DNA of 6,719 nt from an uncultured Dermatophilus sp. (GCA_945876925.1 CAMCQD010000101.1:1-6719), one strand, 5' to 3'; positions 1-6,500 are shown, counted from the stretch's first letter. Made by a program: numbers and translations. The notes: generated by a model from the letters alone, not told the origin.

Positions 1-387
1 CCCGGCCAGCGAACCGTCGATCGCCCCGAAGGTGCCGTATTCGCTCGTGGTGCGGTGCAGCTGGGCCAGGGCACGGCCGAAGTCGCGCTCGATCGCGTCG
101 GTGCGGGCCCCGCGGGACTCCTCGATCCATTCCAGCACCAGGCCGCGGCTGGACTCCCGGACGATGGCCGGCACGCCCAGGCCCTCGGGGGCGTGCGCGC
201 GCAGCATCCGCAGCCCGGCGGCCTCGCGCTCGAACAGGTCCGGGCCGGGCCGCTCGTGCGTTTTGAGGAACAGCAGGCCGCCGGCCGTGCTGAGCCGGTA
301 GGCAGCACAGATATCGCCGCTGACCGGAGTCGCACTAGTCACGCCGAGGCCGTCGATGAGTTCTGCCGGTAATGCGGGCACTCGCAT
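1..387 (-). CDS. Fructosamine kinase family protein (N-terminal part, cut by window edge)
   Basis: Members of this family phosphorylate ketosamines such as fructosamines on glycated amines or proteins, allowing their removal; they have an aminoglycoside-phosphotransferase-like kinase fold and act in the cytoplasm. Only the first 129 residues are visible, out of the roughly 250-300 usual for the family. Seen in order: an N-terminal PVSGDICAAYRL segment at 21-32 that matches the glycine-containing nucleotide loop, FLKTH at 40-44 with the likely ATP-binding Lys42, FEREAAGL at 52-59 with the conserved helix Glu55, the hinge-like LVLEWIE at 83-89, and FGRALAQLH at 103-111. The glycine loop has SGD where relatives commonly show SGGD. 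The ATG at 387 is the first good start, but it has no Shine-Dalgarno sequence; a -10-like box lies 8 nt upstream, which suggests a leaderless message. A GTG two codons later is an alternative start. The true substrate is unknown. The catalytic Asp region lies outside the window. Confidence 0.85.
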   Translation of the reverse strand, partial: MRVPALPAELIDGLGVTSATPVSGDICAAYRLSTAGGLLFLKTHERPGPDLFEREAAGLRMLRAHAPEGLGVPAIVRESSRGLVLEWIEESRGARTDAIERDFGRALAQLHRTTSEYGTFGAIDGSLAG

Positions 388-395
388 ATCAGCCG

Positions 396-401
396 ATTAT
401 C
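396..401 (-). promoter_or_regulatory. Candidate -10 box for a leaderless fructosamine-kinase transcript
   Basis: On the minus strand the hexamer reads GATAAT, five of six matches to TATAAT, and stands out in a very G+C-rich gap. It ends 8 nt before the ATG at 387, so transcription starting at the usual distance would begin at or within about two bases of the start codon. No good -35 hexamer is visible 16-18 nt upstream. The absence of a Shine-Dalgarno sequence before the ATG fits a leaderless mRNA, which is common in actinobacteria. This is inference from spacing only. Confidence 0.4.
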
Positions 402-484
402 GCCCCGTATCCGCCTCCCGTCCCGGGCACCGGGCGAAGCCTTACCGGGGCGGCAGGCACCGGCGCGGTCCGGGCACCGGCTGC

Positions 485-530
485 GCGGCCCCTGGCACCC
501 GCTCTCCAGGCAGCGGGCGCCAGGGACCGC
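485..530 (-). terminator. Hairpin terminator after the ABC transporter operon
   Basis: A 14-bp stem (490-503 with 512-525, one G.U wobble) encloses an 8-nt loop (504-511). Beyond a single C/A mismatch (489/526) four more pairs form (485-488 with 527-530). The structure begins 13 nt after the stop codon of the substrate-binding protein gene. No U-rich run follows, as is usual for strong actinobacterial hairpin terminators. The rest of the 388-543 gap holds three short copies of GGCACCGG (426-433, 456-463, 473-480) and the -10-like box described separately; I see no gene in it. Confidence 0.65.
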
Positions 531-543
531 CCGGCGCCGGCTA

Positions 544-1917
544 CTACTCCAGCAGCCGGTTGATCTGCTCGTTCACCCCCGTCATCGCGCTCGCCGGGGC
601 AGTTCCCATGTAGATCGAGTCGAGCACCGGGGTGAGCAGGGCCGTGATATCGGCGGCGTAGCTGACCACCGGAGCCGGGAAGGTCGTCTTATCCCGGACG
701 TGGACGGTGAACGCGTCCACATTGAACCGGCGCCGCTGCTCGTTGTACTCGACCGCGAGCTTGGTGCCCGAGGGCCGGGCCGGGAACACTACCCCGGCAC
801 GCCCGATGATGTCCTGGCATCGCTCACCGGCCAGGAATGCCACCCATTTCGCGGCCCCTTCCTTATCCGGGGACTTCGCCGTGATCGAGTCGGCCAGGCC
901 GTTGAACATCGAGGCCCGCTTTCCGCTCGGCCCGATCGGCGTCGGCGCGGCCTTGACCGGCAGCTTCTTGCCAGAGGAATCCTCAATGGCGGTGTAGGTG
1001 CCGATCATCCACGAGCCGTTGATGCCCATCGCCGCCTTACCCGAGGCGAGCACCCGGTCGGTGTCCGAGGACGCCTCGAAGGGCGGCGCGTAGCCTTTCT
1101 GCACGAGGCCGAAGTACCAGCCCAGCGCCTCCTGGAACCGGGGATCGTCGAAGTTGAAACGCTTGCCCCACGGGTTCTTGTCGGTGGCGGCCCAGCCGGT
1201 GCTCGCCGTGAACGGGGACCACTGGGTCTGGCCGTACAGGCCACCGCCGGCGTCGTCGAAGTTGATCCCGTAGGTGCGCACCCGGCGCGGGTTGAACCCG
1301 GGCTCGTCACCGCGTACCCCGTTGACGTCCACGGTCAGCCTGGCTGCCACTTTCTCGAAAGTGCCGCCATCGGACGGGTTCCAGGTGAGGGTATTCATCT
1401 GCTCCTGGGTAATGCCGGCAGCATCGGTGAGCGCGCTGTTGTAGAACAACCCCACGGTGTCCCAGTCCTTCGGGGCGCCGTAGCGCTTCCCGTCCTGGCC
1501 CTTCCACTGCGAGGCCAGGCCGGGCTGGTAATCGCCATCCTTGATCCCGGCGGTGGCCGGCAGGTCGTCCAGCGGGGCGAGCACGCCCAGGTCGATGAAC
1601 TGCGCGAACTTGGCCAGGTGGTTGGTGAACACGTCAGGGGCAGTATCGGCGATGAACCCGGCGGTGAGTTTCTGCCAGTAGTCGTCCCAGCCATACTGGG
1701 TGATCCGGATCTTGTATTGCGGATTCTCCTTGGTGAAAGCGTCCGCGCACTGCTGATAACCGGGCTGCTGGGCGCTGTCCCACAGCCAGTAGTCGATGAC
1801 GCCGTCGGACTGCGCCGAGCTGGCCCCGCCCGAGCCGCAGGCCGCCGCCGCGACCAGGCTCGCAGCGGTGCATGCGGCAACGCCGAGGCGGGCAATGGCA
1901 CGTCTGGTAGTTGTCAC
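544..1917 (-). CDS. Sugar ABC transporter substrate-binding lipoprotein (family 1 extracellular solute-binding protein)
   Basis: This protein captures the sugar outside the membrane and delivers it to the two permeases encoded just upstream. It is 457 residues from the GTG at 1917, close to the usual 420-460. The start is chosen because AGGAGG lies 6 nt before it; an in-frame GTG at 1932 overlaps the permease stop but has no Shine-Dalgarno site. Residues 1-26 form a signal peptide (TRR at 4-6, then an Ala-rich hydrophobic stretch) ending in AAAC, with Cys27 the likely lipidation site, followed by a Gly/Ser/Ala-rich linker. The mature part starts with IDYWLWD at 41-47. Other family-typical segments are the APDVF region (93-97), GAPKDWDTVGLFYN (147-160) and the AAMGINGSWM region (295-304). 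Many aromatic residues fit sugar binding. An alpha-galactoside ligand is inferred from the GH36 gene in the same cluster. The gene is last in its operon and is followed by a strong hairpin. Confidence 0.9.
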   Translation of the reverse strand: MTTTRRAIARLGVAACTAASLVAAAACGSGGASSAQSDGVIDYWLWDSAQQPGYQQCADAFTKENPQYKIRITQYGWDDYWQKLTAGFIADTAPDVFTNHLAKFAQFIDLGVLAPLDDLPATAGIKDGDYQPGLASQWKGQDGKRYGAPKDWDTVGLFYNSALTDAAGITQEQMNTLTWNPSDGGTFEKVAARLTVDVNGVRGDEPGFNPRRVRTYGINFDDAGGGLYGQTQWSPFTASTGWAATDKNPWGKRFNFDDPRFQEALGWYFGLVQKGYAPPFEASSDTDRVLASGKAAMGINGSWMIGTYTAIEDSSGKKLPVKAAPTPIGPSGKRASMFNGLADSITAKSPDKEGAAKWVAFLAGERCQDIIGRAGVVFPARPSGTKLAVEYNEQRRRFNVDAFTVHVRDKTTFPAPVVSYAADITALLTPVLDSIYMGTAPASAMTGVNEQINRLLE

Positions 1918-1923
1918 GTTCAC

Positions 1924-1929
1924 CCTCCT
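1924..1929 (-). promoter_or_regulatory. Ribosome binding site that fixes the binding-protein start
   Basis: A full AGGAGG on the minus strand ends 6 nt before the GTG at 1917. Its first base is the last base of the permease stop codon (1931-1929), so ribosomes finishing the MalG-like gene end on top of this site. It argues against the in-frame GTG at 1932, which lies upstream of it. Confidence 0.75.
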
Positions 1930-2873
1930 CACTTGATGCCGGTAAAGCCGATGGAGTTGACGATCCGCTTCGCGAAGCAGGCGAACAGGACCAGCATGGG
2001 CAGCGCCGCGACCAGCGTCGCCGCCATGAGGCCGGCCCAGTCCGGTCCGGTCTGCGGGGTCTGCGACCGGAACACGCCCAGCCCGACCGTCAGCACCCGC
2101 GAGGAATCGGTGTAGCTGACCATGAGCGGCCAGAAATAGTCATTCCACGCGGCAATGTAGGTCAGCAGGGACAGCGTCGTGATCGGCGCGGCCGACATCG
2201 GCACGATGATCCGCCAGAACACCCGCAGCTTCCCGGCACCGTCGACGAACGCGGCCTCCTCCACCTCGCGCGGCAGCCCGAGGAAGAACTGCCGCAGGAA
2301 GAAGATCGCGAACGGCATCGTCATGAAGACGCTCGGCAGGGCGATACCCAGCACCGAATCGATGAGGCCGAGTTGCTTGATGAGCACGAAGTTCGGCAGG
2401 AAGGTGAAGATCGCCGGGATCATGAGGCCGGCGAGGAACACCCCGAACACCTTGTCCCGCCCGCGCCAGCGCAGCCGCGCGAAGGCGTACGCAGCCAGGG
2501 CGGCGAAGGTGATCTGGCAGACCGTGACGATCGTGGCCACGATCACCGAGTTGAGCAGATAGCGCCAGAAGTTGATCGCCTGCCCGGCGCCTCCGGCATC
2601 AATCGCCTCCTGACCGGTCTGCCAGCCGAAGACGCGCTCGAACCCGCCGGTCGAGAAACCCGCCGGGAACAACGACCCCGACCCGGCGTACAGCGCGTTA
2701 TTACTGCTCAGCGCGGTACGCAAGATCCAGTAGAACGGGAACAGCGTGGCCAGGATGAACAGGATCATGAAGGCCCAGGCGAGCATCCTTCCCGGAGCGA
2801 ACCGGCGGGCCGGCCCGGCGGGCGGCTGCGCGGACTCGTCCCGGGCTGCGGGGATTTGCGTGCTGGTTGTCAT
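1929..2873 (-). CDS. Sugar ABC transporter permease, MalG-like
   Basis: This is the second membrane subunit of the importer, a binding-protein-dependent (MetI-like fold) permease of 314 residues; MalG relatives are usually 270-310. It has a cytoplasmic Pro/Ala-rich N-terminus (1-28) and about six membrane segments near 30-52, 104-130, 142-163, 170-194, 229-250 and 278-300. The long loop at about 55-103 with SSNNALYAGSGSLFP is typical of MalG-type subunits. The cytoplasmic EAA loop that docks on the ATPase is clear: EAAFVDGAG at 206-214 continuing to IIVP at 222-225. The C-terminus GFTGIK also fits the family. The ATG at 2873 is preceded by GAGGGG 8 nt upstream and lies 16 bp after the MalF-like stop, so the two are very likely co-transcribed. 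Confidence 0.93.
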   Translation of the reverse strand: MTTSTQIPAARDESAQPPAGPARRFAPGRMLAWAFMILFILATLFPFYWILRTALSSNNALYAGSGSLFPAGFSTGGFERVFGWQTGQEAIDAGGAGQAINFWRYLLNSVIVATIVTVCQITFAALAAYAFARLRWRGRDKVFGVFLAGLMIPAIFTFLPNFVLIKQLGLIDSVLGIALPSVFMTMPFAIFFLRQFFLGLPREVEEAAFVDGAGKLRVFWRIIVPMSAAPITTLSLLTYIAAWNDYFWPLMVSYTDSSRVLTVGLGVFRSQTPQTGPDWAGLMAATLVAALPMLVLFACFAKRIVNSIGFTGIK

Positions 2874-2889
2874 CTCGTCCGCCCCTCGC

Positions 2890-3813
2890 TCAGGCCAGGT
2901 CCGTGCTACCGGCCCGGGTCAGCCGGTACTGCACGAAGGTCACGGTCATGAGGATCACCAGCAGCGCCACCGACAAGGCCGAGGCGTACCCGAACTGGAA
3001 GCGCCCGAAGGCCATGTCGTAGATGTAGAACTGCAGCACCCGGGTGGCGTTCACCGGGCCGCCCTGGGTGGCGATGGCCACGGTGTCGAACACCTGGAAC
3101 GAGCCGACCACCGTCATGATGAGCACCAGCGCCATGATCGGCCGCAGCAATGGCAGGGTGATCTTGAAGAAGATCGTCACCTCGCCGGCGCCATCCACCT
3201 TGGCGGCGTCATAGACGCTCTGCGGGATGGTCTGCAAACCGGCGAAGATGAGCAGCGCCGTATAGCCGACGTGCCGCCACACGTTGATGATCGCGATCGT
3301 CGGGATCGCCCACGTCTGCGAATCCAGGAACGGTATCCGCTCCAGCCCGAGGGCGGACAGCATCTGCTGACCGATACCGAGCTGGTAATCGAGGATCCAC
3401 AGGAAGATCATCGCGGCGACGACATTGGAAACCAGGTACGGGGTGAGCACGAGCCCGCGCAGCCAGGTCGACTGGGTGAGCCGCTGCATCATCACCGCGA
3501 CCACGAGCGCCAGGGCCGTCTGGATGCCGATATTGAGGACGACGTACAGCAGCGTCACCCAGATCGCGTTCCAGAAGATCGGGTCGGAGAACATGCGGGT
3601 GTAGTTGTCGAACCCGATGAACTCGGCCGGCTGGAGCAGGTTGAACTTCGTCAGGCTCAGGTACAGTCCGCGCAGCGCCGGCCAGAACATGAATATGGCG
3701 AACCCGGCTGCGGCCGGCAGGATGAACAGCAGCGCCACCCTCGTATCGTCCGGCCGGGGCGCGGGGCGGGCAGCTTCCCCGCCCGTCACGCCCGGCCTGG
3801 CGGAAACAGACAT
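2890..3813 (-). CDS. Sugar ABC transporter permease, MalF-like
   Basis: This is the first membrane subunit of the importer, 307 residues, close to the ~290-320 usual for the short actinobacterial and Gram-positive MalF/UgpA/MsmF type without the large extra domain of E. coli MalF. After a Pro-rich cytoplasmic tail (1-24) come about six membrane segments near 26-46, 83-109, 119-141, 168-192, 223-243 and 274-296. FIGFDNYTRMFSDPIFWNA at 65-83 is a family hallmark. The EAA loop reads DAAKVDGAG at 202-210, with Asp for the usual Glu, and runs to the LP at 220-221. QGGPVNATRVLQFYIY at 250-265 is also typical. The ATG at 3813 has AAAGGAG 8 nt upstream. It is the first transporter gene, 128 bp after the alpha-galactosidase stop and 16 bp before its partner. 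No ATPase gene is present nearby. Confidence 0.93.
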   Translation of the reverse strand: MSVSARPGVTGGEAARPAPRPDDTRVALLFILPAAAGFAIFMFWPALRGLYLSLTKFNLLQPAEFIGFDNYTRMFSDPIFWNAIWVTLLYVVLNIGIQTALALVVAVMMQRLTQSTWLRGLVLTPYLVSNVVAAMIFLWILDYQLGIGQQMLSALGLERIPFLDSQTWAIPTIAIINVWRHVGYTALLIFAGLQTIPQSVYDAAKVDGAGEVTIFFKITLPLLRPIMALVLIMTVVGSFQVFDTVAIATQGGPVNATRVLQFYIYDMAFGRFQFGYASALSVALLVILMTVTFVQYRLTRAGSTDLA

Positions 3814-3821
3814 CGTTGTCG

Positions 3822-3828
3822 CTCCTTT
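3822..3828 (-). promoter_or_regulatory. Ribosome binding site of the MalF-like gene
   Basis: The minus strand reads AAAGGAG, ending 8 nt before the ATG at 3813. It is a strong Shine-Dalgarno match and supports this ATG as the start of the first transporter gene. Confidence 0.75.
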
Positions 3829-3832
3829 CGGT

Positions 3833-3844
3833 ATGCCATGTCAT
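3833..3844 (-). promoter_or_regulatory. Near-palindrome upstream of the MalF-like gene, possible operator
   Basis: The 12-bp sequence ATGACATGGCAT (minus strand) is palindromic except for one inner pair, and lies about 20 bp upstream of the transporter start, just before its ribosome binding site. The position would suit a repressor site or a 5' leader element. No -35/-10 pair is evident around it, so the role is uncertain; a short palindrome could also arise by chance. Confidence 0.2.
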
Positions 3845-3866
3845 CTCGCCCCGGAATGAGAGCGCA

Positions 3867-3888
3867 CGCAGTCCATGAGGCGACTGCG
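3867..3888 (-). repeat. Inverted repeat between alpha-galactosidase and transporter genes
   Basis: A perfect 7-bp stem (3867-3873 CGCAGTC with 3882-3888) encloses an 8-nt loop. Allowing a 2-nt bulge on one side (3865-3866), a few more G-C pairs could extend its base. It is 54-75 bp after the alpha-galactosidase stop and about 54 bp before the MalF-like start, so it could be a partial terminator, an mRNA-stability element or an operator. The rest of the 128-bp gap (3814-3941) holds the palindrome GGGAATTCCC at 3896-3905, a repeated AGCGCTGCTC across the alpha-galactosidase stop, and the ribosome binding site. Confidence 0.35.
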
Positions 3889-3941
3889 CGCAGCAGGGAA
3901 TTCCCCGGCCCGGCGCGAACCAGGCCAGTGCGGAGCGCTGC

Positions 3942-6218
3942 TCAGCGCTGCTCGACCTCGAACAGCACGACGTTCTCCGGGTCGAGCAGCGGCGGCTGCA
4001 CTCCCGTGCTGACCAGCACCGACCCGGGGAACACCGCTCCGGGCAGCCGGGTAGACGACAGGTCCGCGGCCGGGGCGCCGTAGGCCGGCTCATTCGCCCC
4101 GGGCACGCCGAGGCCGCTGTCGTCCCCCCACCAGCGGGGCGGCACCAGCCCGCCCGGCATCGCCCCGACGATCACCGGGGTGACCTGGTAGCGCCGGTGC
4201 GGGTCGAGCCCGGGCAGGCGCATCCGCGGCCGGGGCGACTGGCCGCTGCGGCCGGTGGTGGCGTGGAAGAAGATCGCCTGATCCCGGCCCGGGGAGACCA
4301 CGCCGTACACGTTCACGGTCCCCTCCTCCCGGCCGCCGCCGTCGCCGCCGGGCACGTCCGCCCGGATCAGGTCGCCGGTGAGGAGCAGTTCGCGATGGGC
4401 CTTGTAGTACCCGATCCAGCGCCGTAGCTCGTCCAGCTCAGCCTCGCTGGCCCGGGCGAGATCCCATTCGATGCCCAGATGCCCCAGCAGCGCCGTCCCT
4501 GCCCGGAAGGACAGCGAATGCACCCGCCCGGTGGTGTGCGAGCGGCCCGAGGCGATGTGGCTGCCCAGCATCTCCGGGGGGAGCAGCTGCATCGTCCAGC
4601 GGTTCATCTGCTGGCGTTCCAGCGGATCGATGCAGTCCGACACCCACACCCGGTCACAGCGCTGCATGACCTCCAGGTCGACCCGGGCCCCGCCGGAGGA
4701 GCAGGACTCGATCTCCAGGCCCGGATGGCGGGCCTTGAGCTCGTCCACCAGGCGGTAGTACGCCCGGGTCTGGGCGTGCACCCCGGCGCTGCCGCCGCGC
4801 AGCTGATCCCCGGCCTCGACCAGGTCGCGGTTGTGATCCCACTTGATGTAGCTGATGTCGTACTCGCGCAGCAGGGCATCCATCTGGTCCCGCACGTGCG
4901 CGTACGCCCCGGGGATGCCGATGTTGAGCACCTGCTGGAAACGCGACTCCACCGGCCACCCGGCCGGGCCTCCCGGGCGGGCCGACATGATCCACTCCGG
5001 GTGCGCCCGGGCGACATCGGAGTCGGGATTAACCATCTCGGGCTCGAACCACAGCCCGAACTGCATCCCCAGCCCGGTCACGGTGCTGATCAGCGGTCCC
5101 AGGCCCTGCGGCCAGGCATCCGGGCTGACCACCCAGTCCCCCAGCCCGGCGCGGTCATCGCGGCGGGCGCCGAACCAGCCGTCGTCGAGCACGAACCGTT
5201 CCACCCCGAGCGCGGCGGCCCGGTGCGCTAGATCACGCAACCGGTCCAGATCGTGGTCAAAGTAGACCGCCTCCCACACGTTGAGCGTCACCGGGCGGTG
5301 CGGCCCGACCGGGTTGGCCCGGGCGCGCAGCATCGCGTGGAACCGGTGCGCCACCTCGTCCAGGCCCTCCCCGTAGGAGCCGTACACCCACGGCCCGGCG
5401 TACTCCTGGCCGGGGTCAAGGCAGATCTCCCCGGGCAGCAGCAGCTCCCCGCCACCGGCCACGCACAATCCCAGGCTGATCCGCTCGGCATAGTGAACGT
5501 GGTTGCCGCTGTATGCGGTGTGCACCGCCCAGACCCGCCCGGAGGCGAACGTGAACCCCGGCTCGCCCAGGTGCAGCGCCCCGGCGGCATCGGCCCCGGT
5601 GCGCCCGCGCCGGTTCTCGCGCAGATGGGTGCCTACGCCCAGGATGGTGCGCTGGGGAACCTTCTCCTTACCCCAGCGGCCGGCGCAGTCGAGCAGCTCA
5701 GTCGCCTCCCCGGGTACCGGGAAGGCGAGGACGAGATCGTCCACCGTGTAGGGGGCGCCGTCGTTGCGGAGCCGGGCGCGGGCCCGCAGCAGCCCGCTGG
5801 GCAGCAGCTCCAGTTCGATGGACAGGTGCAGCGCAAGCTGCTCATCGACCGCCTCGGCGACCAGGGCACCCGCCCCGGCGGCGGTGAACTGGCCGGTCCC
5901 GGCGCCGTCGAGCCGCACCGAGGTGACCGTGAACCGAGCCGACCAGTCACGTCCCGCCCGGTGCCCGGACAGTCCTGGCCTCCCCGGCCAGGCGGCGTTC
6001 AGCTCAGGCAGGACGGACAGCCGCACGGGCACATCCACGCCGTTGGGCGGCACTTGCACGATCGAGGCGTCCCGCGTGGCGATGGCGTCAGCGGCGGTCA
6101 GCTCCCCCAGGTCGGCACCCCAGTGCACGATGGCGGGCAGGCGCCCTGCGGAGATGTCGACTAGCACGCTGACCCCGGCAGCGCGCAGGTGTACCAGGCG
6201 GTCCAGCGGAGCATTCAT
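3942..6218 (-). CDS. Alpha-galactosidase, glycoside hydrolase family 36
   Basis: This enzyme hydrolyses terminal alpha-1,6-linked galactose from sugars such as melibiose, raffinose and stachyose with retention of configuration. The 758-residue length fits the large GH36 class (about 700-750). Residues 1 to about 300 form the beta-sandwich domain, with the family segment RPGLSGHRAGRDW at 80-92. The (beta/alpha)8 barrel follows: LNVWEAVYFDHD at 312-323, VLDDGWFG at 343-350, GLWFEPEMVNPDSD at 388-401, YIKWDHNRD at 457-465 with nucleophile Asp461, SCSSGGARVD at 505-514, and the SDCID motif at 527-531 whose Asp528 or Asp531 is the expected acid/base. The C-terminal part is a beta domain. No signal peptide is present, so it is cytoplasmic and must act on imported sugar, which fits the importer genes downstream. 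The ATG at 6218 is chosen because GAGAGGA lies 7 nt upstream; a TTG 81 bp further up would add a 27-residue Arg-rich tail unlike the family. Confidence 0.95.
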   Translation of the reverse strand: MNAPLDRLVHLRAAGVSVLVDISAGRLPAIVHWGADLGELTAADAIATRDASIVQVPPNGVDVPVRLSVLPELNAAWPGRPGLSGHRAGRDWSARFTVTSVRLDGAGTGQFTAAGAGALVAEAVDEQLALHLSIELELLPSGLLRARARLRNDGAPYTVDDLVLAFPVPGEATELLDCAGRWGKEKVPQRTILGVGTHLRENRRGRTGADAAGALHLGEPGFTFASGRVWAVHTAYSGNHVHYAERISLGLCVAGGGELLLPGEICLDPGQEYAGPWVYGSYGEGLDEVAHRFHAMLRARANPVGPHRPVTLNVWEAVYFDHDLDRLRDLAHRAAALGVERFVLDDGWFGARRDDRAGLGDWVVSPDAWPQGLGPLISTVTGLGMQFGLWFEPEMVNPDSDVARAHPEWIMSARPGGPAGWPVESRFQQVLNIGIPGAYAHVRDQMDALLREYDISYIKWDHNRDLVEAGDQLRGGSAGVHAQTRAYYRLVDELKARHPGLEIESCSSGGARVDLEVMQRCDRVWVSDCIDPLERQQMNRWTMQLLPPEMLGSHIASGRSHTTGRVHSLSFRAGTALLGHLGIEWDLARASEAELDELRRWIGYYKAHRELLLTGDLIRADVPGGDGGGREEGTVNVYGVVSPGRDQAIFFHATTGRSGQSPRPRMRLPGLDPHRRYQVTPVIVGAMPGGLVPPRWWGDDSGLGVPGANEPAYGAPAADLSSTRLPGAVFPGSVLVSTGVQPPLLDPENVVLFEVEQR

Positions 6219-6225
6219 CGCGGTG

Positions 6226-6232
6226 TCCTCTC
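6226..6232 (-). promoter_or_regulatory. Ribosome binding site of the alpha-galactosidase gene
   Basis: The minus strand reads GAGAGGA, ending 7 nt before the ATG at 6218. It decides the start in favour of this ATG over the TTG at 6299. Confidence 0.7.
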
Positions 6233-6298
6233 GGCGACCGCGAACTACCCTGCGGACGCCGGGAGTGGCCGTCGCACGCGACTTCGCGGTGTTGTGCA

Positions 6299-6327
6299 AG
6301 CCTATCCCCGGGGAACACCCAGGGCAG
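6299..6327 (-). promoter_or_regulatory. Weak promoter candidate for the alpha-galactosidase operon
   Basis: The minus strand has TAGGCT at 6304-6299, which fits the actinobacterial TANNNT -10 pattern, and CTGCCC 17 nt upstream at 6327-6322, only three of six matches to TTGACA. The 10-bp palindrome TCCCCGGGGA (6305-6314) fills the spacer next to the -10 and would be well placed for a repressor or other regulator. This would give a leader of about 70-75 nt. It is the only TANNNT hexamer I noticed in this gap, but the -35 is poor. Confidence 0.25.
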
Positions 6328-6500
6328 GGCTATCGGGCAAGGCGAGCCTTCCCGGCCGGGCAGCAGGCCATCTCGCCCGCGAGCGAATGCCGTGACCGGT
6401 CCGGCCGGGCAGGGACATCGCCGCCGGGCGCAGGCCCTGGCAAACCCCGCCGGCCGTCCCCTCTCGCCCTGGCCGGCCAGCGGTTCCCGGACCCGCAGAT

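Larger units (their letters stand above)
6219..6500. other. Non-coding gap upstream of the alpha-galactosidase gene
   Basis: I find no credible gene here. The stretch contains a 12-bp direct repeat CCGGCCGGGCAG (6352-6363 and 6401-6412), a 12-bp perfect palindrome CTGGCCGGCCAG (6469-6480), and a 10-bp palindrome TCCCCGGGGA (6305-6314). In DNA this rich in G+C such short motifs are weak evidence of function. An open frame on the minus strand at 6302-6544 would run through the ppdK hairpin and is Ala/Gly/Arg/Pro-rich with no ribosome site, so I do not call it. Confidence 0.6.

Noticed and set aside
426..480. Three copies of GGCACCGG in the gap before the fructosamine kinase gene
   Set aside because: The copies are only 8 bp, unevenly spaced (30 and 17 bp) and easily produced by G+C-rich composition.
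700..2115. Long plus-strand open frame of 471 codons opposite the binding-protein gene
   Set aside because: It runs antisense to a clear binding-protein gene and into the permease, has no recognisable domain and an odd Arg/Gly/Val/His-rich composition, as expected of mirror frames in G+C-rich coding DNA.
1911..2951. Plus-strand open frame of 346 codons opposite the MalG-like gene
   Set aside because: Its protein is a charged, Arg/Glu/His/Gln-rich string with no family resemblance, fully explained as the antisense of a hydrophobic membrane protein gene.
3934..3949. Inverted repeat AGCGCTG/CAGCGCT across the alpha-galactosidase stop codon as a terminator
   Set aside because: The loop would be only 2 nt and the repeat includes coding bases; it is more simply a repeated Ser/Arg-type codon sequence than a working hairpin.
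2746..4083. Plus-strand open frame of 445 codons opposite the MalF-like gene
   Set aside because: Same kind of antisense artefact; it spans two genes and an intergenic gap of the opposite strand.
6219..6299. N-terminal extension of the alpha-galactosidase from a TTG at 6299
   Set aside because: The extra 27 residues are Arg-rich and unlike the family, and the strong Shine-Dalgarno sequence sits before the ATG at 6218.
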